A stretch of DNA of 9,076 bases from an uncultured Pirellula sp. (GCA_903837255.1 CAILTZ010000222.1:1-9076); one strand, 5' to 3'; positions 1 to 6,907 are shown, counted from the first letter of the stretch. Numbers and translations are program-made. Notes: a model not told the origin generated them from the letters alone.

Positions 1-60
1 AGGGATGGGGGCAGGGGGGCCTTAAGTTTCTTTTGTAAGGTCTTTTGTTTCGTAGCTATG

Positions 61-117
61 AGCCATGGCCCCACCGGCGTGAAGCCGGGTGGTGGCCTGC
101 CTTGCGTGTGAATGGCT
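61..117. repeat. Imperfect palindrome (REP-like or structured leader) upstream of moeA
   Basis: An outer stem pairs 61-66 (AGCCAT) with 112-117 (ATGGCT). Inside it a GC-rich hairpin pairs 67-78 with 84-97 (GGCC, CCA and CCGGC against GCCGG, TGG and GGCC, with single-base bulges at G89 and T93) around a GTGAA loop. The stem is far stronger than chance would give. There is no following T-run, so it does not look like an intrinsic terminator. It could be a dispersed intergenic palindrome or an RNA leader element of moeA; the sequence alone does not decide. The string AAGCCGGGTG in its 3' arm recurs in the asnB leader at 6981-6990. Confidence 0.5.
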
Positions 118-125
118 GAGGTTCA

Positions 126-157
126 TTGACAACTACTTAGAGGGCATGCAGCATACG
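126..157 (+). promoter_or_regulatory. Possible sigma70-type promoter of moeA (weak)
   Basis: A perfect TTGACA hexamer lies at 126-131. The only -10-like sequence at an acceptable distance is CATACG at 152-157, which matches TATAAT at three positions and is 20 nt away, longer than the usual 17. This is a weak guess; a TATAGA at 190-195 has no good -35 partner. Confidence 0.2.
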
Positions 158-248
158 TTGGTTCTGGTCACATCGCGAGACGGTTTGATTATAGACTAGG
201 ATAAGTCCCCGTAGCCCCGTTTGTCCCCGTTGACTCCCTGAACTCCTT

Positions 249-1478
249 ATGCAACTTAACGTTTTGGACGACCTGCAGACCAAAGTGCTGATCCTGGAAG
301 CTCGGCTTCGGGTTGTCGACAGAGAGCAAGCGAGTGTTTCGCGAGCCACTGGGCGGATTCTGGCCCGAGCGGTCCATAACTTTCGGGATAGTCCGCCGAT
401 GGATGTCTCGGCGATGGACGGCTATGCATGCCGGCTGGTCGACTTGAAAACCAGCTCCGGCTCGACCGATTCGATCGAGCCTAGCTTGCCTGTCGCAGCC
501 GTGGCAGCCGCCGGAGCCAGCCCGCTGGAGCTCAGCGTCGGTTCAGCTATTCGTATCTTCACAGGGGGTGTGGTTCCCCGCGGTGCCGATGTGGTGATCC
601 CCCGGGAACGCTGCCAAGAGAGACCTCAGAGTGTCTCGGTGTCGATGCCTTTAGAGCAGATCAAGCTCGGTTGGAATATCCGTCGCCAAGGGGAGAATGC
701 TCGCCAAGGGGATGTGGGGCTCTTGGCCGGTTGCTTGATCGACGGCCCGCGAATGTCGTCGCTTGTGTCGATGAGCCGTGAGTCGCAGATCGAGGTGTAT
801 CGCAAAGTCCGAGTGACGATCATCAACACCGGTGATGAGCTGCTGCAAATGGATGCCCCGATCGAGCCGTGGCAAATCCGAGACTCCAACGGACCGTTGC
901 TAGAAAGCATGCTCGGGGCTTGTCCGTGGATCGAGTGGACTCGCACCAGCGCCAAAGATGATTTGGGAGAGATTGAGTCCAAGCTGGCAGAAGCATTGCA
1001 GGTATCCGACGCGGTGATTTTCACTGGCGGGGTATCGATGGGGGATACGGATCATGTACCGGCGGCGGTTAAGGGATCGGGGGCCGAGGTGCTTTTTCAT
1101 CGGTTAGCGATTCGGCCGGGAGCACCGATCTTGGGAGCCGCTAGCCACGCGGGTCAATTGATCTTTGGCTTGCCAGGTAACCCGGTGAGTGTTGCGGTGA
1201 CTTTTCGACGATTCGGCATGCCACTGCTAGAACGGCTTGGCGGGAGAACCTGGGGAAAACGTCACTTGAAGGCAGAGCTTGCAAACGGGGATGACAAAAC
1301 CTTGCATTTGGTTTGGTACCGTTTGGTTCAATTTCAACCCGACGGAAGGGTTCTTCTTTTGCCGAATCAGGGTTCTGGAGACATTCGATCACTGGGCCTC
1401 TCGGATGGTTTTGTCGAGATTCCTCCAGAGACACATTCCAAGGGGACCTTCCGATATTTCGACTGGGCCGTGGTTTGA
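249..1478 (+). CDS. moeA: Molybdopterin molybdenumtransferase MoeA
   Basis: MoeA inserts molybdate into adenylylated molybdopterin to complete the molybdenum cofactor; it is a cytoplasmic enzyme. The 409-residue product is normal length for the family. Visible motifs in order: GRILA (35-39), SAMDGYA (54-60, Asp57 matching E. coli Asp59), IFTGGVVPRGADVV (103-116, Thr105 matching Thr100), INTGDEL (192-198, Glu197 matching Glu188), RDSN (211-214), FTGGVSMGDTDH (258-269, Asp268 matching Asp259) and GLPGNPVS (307-314), followed by a C-terminal beta domain. Some active-site positions differ: the GED motif around E. coli Asp142 reads GEN (Asn150), and Lys275 and Lys279 align with Arg285 and Arg289. 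The ATG at 249 is the first possible in-frame start after a TGA at 231-233, and no Shine-Dalgarno sequence precedes it. Family assignment is firm; full activity is not proven, given the substitutions. No other cofactor genes are in view. Confidence 0.93.
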   Translation: MQLNVLDDLQTKVLILEARLRVVDREQASVSRATGRILARAVHNFRDSPPMDVSAMDGYACRLVDLKTSSGSTDSIEPSLPVAAVAAAGASPLELSVGSAIRIFTGGVVPRGADVVIPRERCQERPQSVSVSMPLEQIKLGWNIRRQGENARQGDVGLLAGCLIDGPRMSSLVSMSRESQIEVYRKVRVTIINTGDELLQMDAPIEPWQIRDSNGPLLESMLGACPWIEWTRTSAKDDLGEIESKLAEALQVSDAVIFTGGVSMGDTDHVPAAVKGSGAEVLFHRLAIRPGAPILGAASHAGQLIFGLPGNPVSVAVTFRRFGMPLLERLGGRTWGKRHLKAELANGDDKTLHLVWYRLVQFQPDGRVLLLPNQGSGDIRSLGLSDGFVEIPPETHSKGTFRYFDWAVV

Positions 1479-1538
1479 ATCGCATTTCAAACACAAGAGA
1501 ACCACGCTCGCGTCTGGTTTCAAAGTCCGTGATTTGAG

Positions 1539-1563
1539 GCTATCTTAGGGCGCTAGAGATAGC
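1539..1563 (+). terminator. Hairpin between moeA and the sugar-acid block; candidate terminator
   Basis: The perfect 7-bp arms GCTATCT (1539-1545) and AGATAGC (1557-1563) extend inward by TAG/CTA with one bulged G1556, leaving a GGCG tetraloop. A short TTT follows. The T-run is too short for a classical strong intrinsic terminator, but position and stem quality fit a boundary between moeA and the downstream genes. Alternatively it is a 5' leader hairpin of the dehydratase gene, which starts 48 nt later. Confidence 0.4.
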
Positions 1564-1611
1564 TTTGGACATCAACACGTATCGATCACTCCTGTAGGAA
1601 ATTCGTTTGAC

Positions 1612-2790
1612 ATGAAGATCACTCGCATCGAGGCTTTGGTGTGTCACGCTCGGATGCGAAATTGGATTTTTGTGAAGGTCATCACGGACCAGCCGGGATT
1701 GTTTGGATGGGGCGAAGCGACCCTGGAGTGGCATACTCGCAGCGTGGTTGGCGCGATTGAGGATCTTTCGCAGCTTTTGGTAGGACAGGATCCGACTCGC
1801 ATCGAGCATCTTTGGCAGATGATGTGGCGGCAGCATTTCTGGCACGGGAGTGGCATTGTTCGCTCGACGGCTATTGCAGGCATCGACATCGCGCTTTGGG
1901 ATATCTTAGGCAAGCTTCATGGTGTCCCGTGCCACAAGCTTTGGGGCGGAGCCGTCCGCGATTCCATTCGGCTCTATTGTCATCTCGGGGGAGGCGATAT
2001 GGAGAGTTTCTATGAAACCCCGGTGGACAATGCCAAGCGGTTTGGTGAGCTTGCTCAGCAAGCGGTGGCCGAAGGCTTTACGGCCTTCAAATCCATGGCC
2101 GTTCCGCCAACGAAGCCGATCGAGGGGCTCTGGCCGATCAAAGCCGCCGAGGCTTGTGTTGCTGCGATGCGGCAAGCCGTCGGCGAGAAGATCGACATCA
2201 TGGTCGATTGCCACGCTCGGCCCTCGCCTGCTATGGGCTTGCAATTTGCCAAAGCTTTGGAACCTTACGGTTTGTACTTCTTGGAAGAACCCTGTTGGCC
2301 CGAGAGCATCGAAGGCCTTGCTGCCATCAATGCTGCGGTCAGTACTCCCATTGCTACGGGGGAACGGATCACCCACTTGGCTGCCTTCCGCGATTTGTTT
2401 GCAGCCCGTGGTTGCGAGATCTGCCAGATGGACATCACGCACTGCGGCGGATTTACCGAGGCACGTCGGGTGGCGGCATTGGCTGACGCTTATCGAATAG
2501 CACTAGCTCCTCACAATCCACAAGGTCCGGTCAGCACTGCAGCATCGATCGAGTTTGGGTTTTCGCAACCGAGCTACATTATTTGTGAATCGGTGCACAA
2601 CGATGTTCCTTGGCGATCGGAGATCGTCCAGGAAGGATTTCGGTTAGACAAATCGACTCGCACAGTCACGCCGAATACTCTGCCGGGGCTTGGGATCTCC
2701 ATCGACGAAGAGCAGGTTCGCAAGCACCCGTTCGAGCAAGAAGTCTTGCAACGAGTGTTCTACGCCGATGGCGGGGTTGGGGATTGGTAG
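1612..2790 (+). CDS. Enolase-superfamily acid-sugar dehydratase, galactonate dehydratase (DgoD)-like
   Basis: Mandelate racemase/muconate lactonizing enzyme family member that probably dehydrates an aldonate to a 2-keto-3-deoxyaldonate in the cytoplasm. The 392-residue product aligns over its length with E. coli DgoD as I remember it. The N-terminal capping domain (about 1-115) has FGWGEATLE and [11 protein letters not shown]. The TIM barrel shows VDCHAR (198-203: metal ligand Asp199 and His201, the DgoD acid/base position), LEEP (224-227, metal ligand), TGER (249-252, metal ligand Glu251), MDITHCGG (273-280, Asp274) with APH (299-301, His301) forming the usual Asp-His dyad, and CES (325-327, Glu326). 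All catalytic positions are intact. A TAGGAA Shine-Dalgarno-like sequence ends 11 nt before the ATG. It is the first gene of the five-gene block. The exact substrate (galactonate, gluconate or another C5/C6 aldonate) cannot be read from sequence, so no symbol is given. Confidence 0.85.
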   Translation: MKITRIEALVCHARMRNWIFVKVITDQPGLFGWGEATLEWHTRSVVGAIEDLSQLLVGQDPTRIEHLWQMMWRQHFWHGSGIVRSTAIAGIDIALWDILGKLHGVPCHKLWGGAVRDSIRLYCHLGGGDMESFYETPVDNAKRFGELAQQAVAEGFTAFKSMAVPPTKPIEGLWPIKAAEACVAAMRQAVGEKIDIMVDCHARPSPAMGLQFAKALEPYGLYFLEEPCWPESIEGLAAINAAVSTPIATGERITHLAAFRDLFAARGCEICQMDITHCGGFTEARRVAALADAYRIALAPHNPQGPVSTAASIEFGFSQPSYIICESVHNDVPWRSEIVQEGFRLDKSTRTVTPNTLPGLGISIDEEQVRKHPFEQEVLQRVFYADGGVGDW

Positions 2791-2803
2791 TCAGTATTGG
2801 CGG

Positions 2804-2831
2804 GACGTTGAAAGGACGACGTTGAAAGGAC
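2804..2831. repeat. Perfect 14-bp tandem duplication carrying a ribosome binding site
   Basis: GACGTTGAAAGGAC occurs twice in direct succession (2804-2817 and 2818-2831) in the 50-bp gap before the lyase gene. Each copy contains AAAGGA, so the Shine-Dalgarno sequence is doubled. The second AAAGGA (2825-2830) is 10 nt from the ATG at 2841. GTTGAAAGG recurs a third time just inside the coding region (2850-2858). Confidence 0.8.
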
Positions 2832-2840
2832 AATGACCAG

Positions 2841-3758
2841 ATGGCAAGCGTGTTGAAAGGGGTACTGCCGGTATTGCATACACCCTTGAACGAGGATTCG
2901 AGCATCGACGTAGAGACGCTCGAACGTCAGATCGACTGGGTGTTTCAGACCGGTGCAGACGGAGTGGTTGTGGCCATGGTCAGCGAGGTTTTGCGTTTGG
3001 GCTACCACGGTCGCAAGGAGCTAGCCAGTCAAGTATGCCAAGCTGTCCGGGGGCGTGGGGTTGCCATCGTCAGTGTCGGTGCCGAGAGTATCAAGGAGGC
3101 GTTGGATTTTGCCGAGCATGCCCAGGGGCTTGGAGCCAGTGCCGTCATGGCGATTCCTCCCGTGGCGACTTCGCTCAGTGGGGCTCGCACGGCTGATTAT
3201 TTCGCCGCGATTGCTAAGGGGATTTCGATCCCGCTGGTGGTTCAAGACGCCTCTAGTTACGTTGGAGCAGCGATCGATCTAGGAGTCTATCTGCGATTGC
3301 TCGAGGAGTTTGGGGACGAGCGGATCTATTTCAAACCCGAAGCAAGTCCACTTGGTCCGAATCTGTCGAAGCTTAGAGATGCAAGTCAGGGTCGGGCCAG
3401 GATTTTCGAGGGCTCTGGGGGGATTAACCTCGTGGATTGCTATCGTCGCGGGATCGTCGGCACGATGCCCGGGACCGATCTTCTCGATGGGATTGTCGCG
3501 CTGTGGCAGGCGTTGAAGTCTGGTGATGAAGAGAGGATATATCAGCTGTCGCTTCCGATTTGCGCGCTTACAGCGATTCAATTGCAAGCGGGGCTTGATG
3601 GTTTTTTGGCGATTGAAAAGTACCTTATGAAGAAGCGAGGGATCTTTCGAAATACGCTTCAGGTGCAGCCATGCGGTTGGCAGATCGATGTCGAAACCGG
3701 TGCCGAGGTCGATCGACTTTTCGATCTACTCCAGCGAACTTTAGCCTCTAGCCGATAG
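2841..3758 (+). CDS. DapA/NanA (class I aldolase) family lyase, substrate unknown
   Basis: Schiff-base TIM-barrel enzyme of the dihydrodipicolinate synthase/N-acetylneuraminate lyase family, 305 residues, normal length. The N-terminus ([17 protein letters not shown]) is the family's opening strand. The substrate carboxylate loop is VSEVLRL (47-53) in place of GTTGE. Lys165 in YFKPEASP (163-170) is the probable Schiff-base lysine. GSGGI (191-195) and GIVGTMPG (204-211) follow. The strand that carries the catalytic tyrosine in DapA (YNVPSRTG) reads VQDASSYVG (134-142), with Gln135 at the Tyr position, so it is not a true DapA and belongs to an uncharacterised QDA-type branch. Next to an aldonate dehydratase it may act as an aldolase or dehydratase on a 2-keto-3-deoxy acid. 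The start at ATG 2841 is supported by AAAGGA 10 nt upstream; an out-of-frame ATG at 2833 is too close to that site. The carrier gene begins 9 nt after the stop. Confidence 0.85.
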   Translation: MASVLKGVLPVLHTPLNEDSSIDVETLERQIDWVFQTGADGVVVAMVSEVLRLGYHGRKELASQVCQAVRGRGVAIVSVGAESIKEALDFAEHAQGLGASAVMAIPPVATSLSGARTADYFAAIAKGISIPLVVQDASSYVGAAIDLGVYLRLLEEFGDERIYFKPEASPLGPNLSKLRDASQGRARIFEGSGGINLVDCYRRGIVGTMPGTDLLDGIVALWQALKSGDEERIYQLSLPICALTAIQLQAGLDGFLAIEKYLMKKRGIFRNTLQVQPCGWQIDVETGAEVDRLFDLLQRTLASSR

Positions 3759-3767
3759 TGGGTTTGC

Positions 3768-5057
3768 ATGTCCGGTGATTCGCATATAGAGTCAGAGGTT
3801 CGAGCCGGGCGATACCAGGTCCTGCTATTTCTGTGCGCTTCGGCCGCGATCGCTTATTTCCAACGGGCTGCGCTGAGTGTTCCTGCCGAAGAGATTGCTA
3901 GAGATTTGAGTTTTGCCGATTTGGCAACGGATATGGGAATGATTCAATCGGCATGGTATTTCGCTTATGCAATGATGCAGATTCCGAGTGGATGGCTAGC
4001 CGATCGATTAGGGGCTCGGCGGGCATTGATCATTTTTTGTGTAGCTTGGTCGCTAGCGACTCTGCTAGCTGGGTTTGCTAATGGCTTTTATTCGCTGGGC
4101 TTGATGTGGGCAATGATGGGAGCGGCCCAAGCTGGGGCATTTCCTTGTGCAACCAAGGCCTTGGGTAGGATCTTCCCGGAAAATGAGCGAGCTCGCGCTA
4201 CGGGTTTGCTCGCGGCTGGGATGACCATCGGAGGTGCCGTGGCGCCAGTGCTTGCGGCGCTGTGCCTGGAGTCGCTTGCGCCCTGGGCACAGACGCTTGG
4301 GGTCGATCGTTGGCGATTGCTCTTGGCCGCCTATTCGATTCCTGGGCTTCTTTGGGTGGTCTTATTCCTGTGGTTGATCACGGAATCCAGGATTCCGGCG
4401 ACAGGGCTTGGCCGACAGGAGCCCTTAGCGGTGGACTGGTCGCGGATGCTAACGAGTGTGCCTTTGGCGTTGCTTTGTGGTCAGCAGTTTTTTCGGGCTG
4501 CTGGCATGGTTTTTTTCATGACTTGGTTCCCGACCTTTCTGCAAAAAACGCGCGATGTTTCATTGCTGGGTTCTGGGATTCTAACGACTGTCGCAGGGAT
4601 AGGAGCCGTGGTTGGAAGTCTCACCGGTGGGTTCTTTTCCGATTGGTTGCTCCAGAGGACGGGCAATCAGCGGCTCAGTCGCCAGGGGATTGCGGTCGTT
4701 GGGATGAGCGGTTGTGCGATTCTCATTGTGCTCTCGTATTTTGCGCAGAACACGAACCAAAGCATTGCTCTGATCACGCTCGGGGCGTTTTGTGCAACCT
4801 TTGGTGGCGTGAGTGGTTACACGGTGGCGATCAGCTATGGAGGTAGGAATGTCGCGACTGTGTTTAGCACGATGAACATGTTCGGAAATCTTGGGGCCGC
4901 ACTCTTTCCGTTGACGGCAGGTTGGTTGGTGGCCAGGACAGGCAATTGGAATCTGATTTTGTTTTTGTTTGCCGGCGTGATGGCGATGGACGCGGTGTGC
5001 TGGGCGTTGCTCAATCCGCAAGGAACTCTGTTTGGAGATGAACATGAAGGTGATTAA
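3768..5057 (+). CDS. MFS carrier, anion:cation symporter (ACS)-like, probable acid-sugar transporter
   Basis: Inner-membrane permease of the major facilitator superfamily, 429 residues with about 12 hydrophobic segments in two halves and a loop near 205-225. The AYFQRAALSV segment in TM1 (29-38), SAWYFAYAMMQIPSGWLADR (61-80), motif A GWLADRLGARR (75-85) and AGAFPCA (122-128) place it with the ACS group (DgoT, GudP and ExuT relatives), which imports organic anions such as hexonates and hexuronates. Compared with E. coli DgoT, the TM1 Asp46 position is Gln32 while the neighbouring Arg47 is kept (Arg33), and the Glu133 position is Gln121. Both residues are reported as coupling carboxylates in DgoT, so the transport mechanism may differ. 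It sits between the lyase and the ceramidase-like gene, consistent with uptake of the block's substrate. The substrate is inferred from context only. Confidence 0.87.
   Translation: MSGDSHIESEVRAGRYQVLLFLCASAAIAYFQRAALSVPAEEIARDLSFADLATDMGMIQSAWYFAYAMMQIPSGWLADRLGARRALIIFCVAWSLATLLAGFANGFYSLGLMWAMMGAAQAGAFPCATKALGRIFPENERARATGLLAAGMTIGGAVAPVLAALCLESLAPWAQTLGVDRWRLLLAAYSIPGLLWVVLFLWLITESRIPATGLGRQEPLAVDWSRMLTSVPLALLCGQQFFRAAGMVFFMTWFPTFLQKTRDVSLLGSGILTTVAGIGAVVGSLTGGFFSDWLLQRTGNQRLSRQGIAVVGMSGCAILIVLSYFAQNTNQSIALITLGAFCATFGGVSGYTVAISYGGRNVATVFSTMNMFGNLGAALFPLTAGWLVARTGNWNLILFLFAGVMAMDAVCWALLNPQGTLFGDEHEGD
5034..5037 (+). promoter_or_regulatory. GGAG ribosome binding site that favours ATG 5044 for the ceramidase-like gene
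   Basis: GGAG at 5034-5037 lies 6 nt before the ATG at 5044. The alternatives are TTG 5032 (AAGGA 7 nt upstream) and ATG 5038 (directly abutting GGAG). Spacing favours 5044, but the three starts differ by only four codons. The site lies inside the 3' end of the MFS gene, so translation of the two genes is probably coupled. Confidence 0.45.
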
Positions 5058-6495
5058 AACCCCGCAGGCGAGTTGCGATGCTGCGATGGTTCGATGCGAC
5101 ATCACTCCTCCGGTCGGCATCTACCATCGAATGTGGGGAGCAGCGCTGCATGATCGTGCGACCGGAGTTCATCGCCCGTTGCTCGCCACGCTTCTGTGGA
5201 TGCAACCTAGGCTTGAGTCTCAGGGGAATCCGACAATCCTCTTGAGCTTGGACCATTGCATCCTGGATCGTCAAGAGTTGCACAATATTCGTCAGTCGAT
5301 CCACCGCGCTACGGGTGCTGCGTACGAAAACATTCTGGTGACTCTCACGCATACGCATGGTGCGGGTTGGATGTCTCGGACACGAAGCGAGTTGCCGGGC
5401 GGAGAGCTGCTCGGACCTTATTTGGACGATCTAGCCGAAAAGATGGGGCAGCTCGGGCTCGAGGCTCAGAGCAAGGTACAACCAGTGTCGATCGTCTATG
5501 GGACAGGGCGCTGTGATCTAGCCGCGCACCGCGACTATTACGATCAAGAGCAAAAGCATTTTGTTTGCGGACTGAATCCACAAGGACCTGCCGATGACAC
5601 GCTATTGCTTGCGAAAATCACCGATCGATCGGGAGCGACTCTTGGCACCTTGGTCAACTATGCATGCCATCCGACGAGCTTGGCCTGGGACAACACGCTC
5701 ATCAGTCCCGATTGGGTTGGAGCAACGCGTCAAATCATCGAGCAAAACCAGGGAGGGTTGTGTCTTTTTCTCCAGGGAGCATCCGGGGACTTGGGGCCCC
5801 GTGAAGGGTTTGTCGGTGACCCCCAAGTCGCGGATCGCAATGGTAGGCAAGTCGGCTTTGCTGCCCTTTCCGCTCTTTGTTCACTTCCCAGTCCGTTGAC
5901 TGAATACAGGTACACAGGTCCGGTGGTTTCAGGGACTCGGATCGGGACATGGCGGCACGAACCCCTTTGCGAAGACTCCGCAAGGAAACTTCAGCATTGG
6001 CATTGGGAGTCGCTTGTGGTCCAGTTGCCTTATCGACACGATCTTCCGACGATCGAGCAGACGACGCTCGAACGCGAGCAATGGCTTGCTCGGGAATCTC
6101 AAGCTCGCCAAGACAACGATGAAAAGCAATTGCGCGACGCGCGGGCTCAGGTCGAGCAGCGCACGCGTCAACTGACGCGATTGCAAAACCTATTGCCGGG
6201 ACGGTGTTATCCACTAGAGGTGCATTTGGGGATCGTTGGCGATGCGATCTGGGTATTTGTACCAGGGGAGCTTTACCAAGTCTTTCAGAGAACGCTTCGG
6301 GAGCGATTTGCGTCTCGACCAATTTTCGTAACGACACTTACCAACGACTGGCAACCCGGATACATTCCGCCAGCGAGCAGCTATGGATACGAGATCTACC
6401 AAGAAGTGATCGCGGCTATGGCACCTGGATGTCTGGAAATCTTGACCGAGTCGCTCTGGCGTCGACTCCAGGCACTTGTGGATGGTTCAGATTAG
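5044..6495 (+). CDS. Neutral/alkaline ceramidase-like zinc hydrolase (PF04734-type), cytoplasmic
   Basis: A 483-residue protein resembling the N-terminal catalytic domain of neutral ceramidases, which cleave amide bonds using zinc. The four zinc-ligand positions are visible: His103/His105 in LTHTHGAG (101-108), His209 in NYACHPT (205-211), Glu409 in VPGEL (406-410) and Tyr440 in PGYIPP (438-443). The DITPPVG start (19-25) is also typical of the family. Differences: the serine nucleophile motif (NLSPN in the Pseudomonas enzyme, recalled) reads DLGPR, with Gly251 in place of Ser; there is no signal peptide; the C-terminal immunoglobulin-like domain of true ceramidases (total about 650-700 residues) is absent; and a highly charged probable coiled coil lies at about 336-382. 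It probably hydrolyses something other than ceramide in the cytoplasm, perhaps a conjugate of the acid sugar handled by its neighbours. The gene overlaps the MFS gene by 14 bp in another frame. Start chosen by the GGAG at 5034. Confidence 0.8.
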   Translation: MKVIKTPQASCDAAMVRCDITPPVGIYHRMWGAALHDRATGVHRPLLATLLWMQPRLESQGNPTILLSLDHCILDRQELHNIRQSIHRATGAAYENILVTLTHTHGAGWMSRTRSELPGGELLGPYLDDLAEKMGQLGLEAQSKVQPVSIVYGTGRCDLAAHRDYYDQEQKHFVCGLNPQGPADDTLLLAKITDRSGATLGTLVNYACHPTSLAWDNTLISPDWVGATRQIIEQNQGGLCLFLQGASGDLGPREGFVGDPQVADRNGRQVGFAALSALCSLPSPLTEYRYTGPVVSGTRIGTWRHEPLCEDSARKLQHWHWESLVVQLPYRHDLPTIEQTTLEREQWLARESQARQDNDEKQLRDARAQVEQRTRQLTRLQNLLPGRCYPLEVHLGIVGDAIWVFVPGELYQVFQRTLRERFASRPIFVTTLTNDWQPGYIPPASSYGYEIYQEVIAAMAPGCLEILTESLWRRLQALVDGSD

Positions 6496-6521
6496 TCGCG
6501 GGCAAGCAGAGGATACCAACG

Positions 6522-6848
6522 ATGATGCGAACGGTTTATGCGGTGCTGGCAGTGGCGGGACTGATCCTGCCAATGGTTTGTTTTGGAGTGCATTTCACTC
6601 GAGCGGGCGAGCGAGGTTGGCCGGAGTTCTGGGCGGCCCCTTTTGCAACTTGGGTGATCTCCGGTTTCAGTTGGGACCTGATGCTCACGGCTACGGCATG
6701 CACTATTTGGATGGCAAGTGAGTCCAAGCGTCTGGGCATAAAGGGGTTTGTTTGGCATTTTTTAGCCATCTTTTTGGTGGGTATTTGTTTCGCGTTGCCG
6801 ACTTTCCTTTACCGCCGGGAGGGTTATCTTGGTCGCGATGGAAAATAG
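6522..6848 (+). CDS. Small DUF2834-type integral membrane protein
   Basis: A 108-residue very hydrophobic protein with about three membrane segments (roughly 4-25, 43-65 and 75-97). The pattern matches DUF2834 as I recall it: a YAVLAVAGLILP start (6-17), an acidic position in a central helix (WDLML, 51-55), a short basic loop (ESKRLGIKG, 67-75) and the closing LPTFLYRRE (92-100). The function of that family is unknown. ATG 6522 is preceded by AGAGGA (6508-6513) at 8 nt; ATG 6525 directly after it is an alternative. The frame is open further upstream, but that part lies inside the ceramidase-like gene. It starts 26 nt after that gene's stop and is probably the last gene of the block. A helper role for the MFS carrier or a membrane-associated step is conceivable but unsupported. 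Confidence 0.75.
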   Translation: MMRTVYAVLAVAGLILPMVCFGVHFTRAGERGWPEFWAAPFATWVISGFSWDLMLTATACTIWMASESKRLGIKGFVWHFLAIFLVGICFALPTFLYRREGYLGRDGK

Positions 6849-6907
6849 AATAATTCCTTAAGAGATCGCTGGTGGTTGTCGACAGAAAACGAGGAGGCGT
6901 GATTTAG

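Noticed and set aside
2..19. G-rich run with three G-tracts (3, 5 and 6 Gs), possible G-quadruplex.
   Set aside because: Only three separated tracts are present within the window, so the usual four-tract pattern is not met.
20..50. CCTTA/TAAGG stem followed by a T-rich stretch, possible terminator of a gene left of the window.
   Set aside because: The stem is only 5 bp with an 11-nt loop, and no upstream gene is visible to support it.
1906..2442. Long - strand open frame (178 codons) opposite the dehydratase gene.
   Set aside because: The + strand frame here has complete enolase-superfamily active-site motifs; the opposite frame is a by-product of codon use and resembles nothing.
1919..2500. 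193-codon + strand frame overlapping the dehydratase in another phase.
   Set aside because: It lies entirely within the well-supported dehydratase gene and has Ser/Arg/Pro-rich composition typical of a shifted frame.
6204..6521. Upstream extension of the DUF2834 reading frame into the ceramidase-like gene.
   Set aside because: The extension overlaps a conserved coding region, shows no domain, and the ATG at 6522 has its own AGAGGA site and begins exactly where DUF2834 similarity begins.
6891..6901. Strong GAGGAGG Shine-Dalgarno-like sequence after the DUF2834 gene.
   Set aside because: The only nearby start is GTG at 6899, 1 nt away, and its frame stops after two codons; no gene follows at proper spacing.
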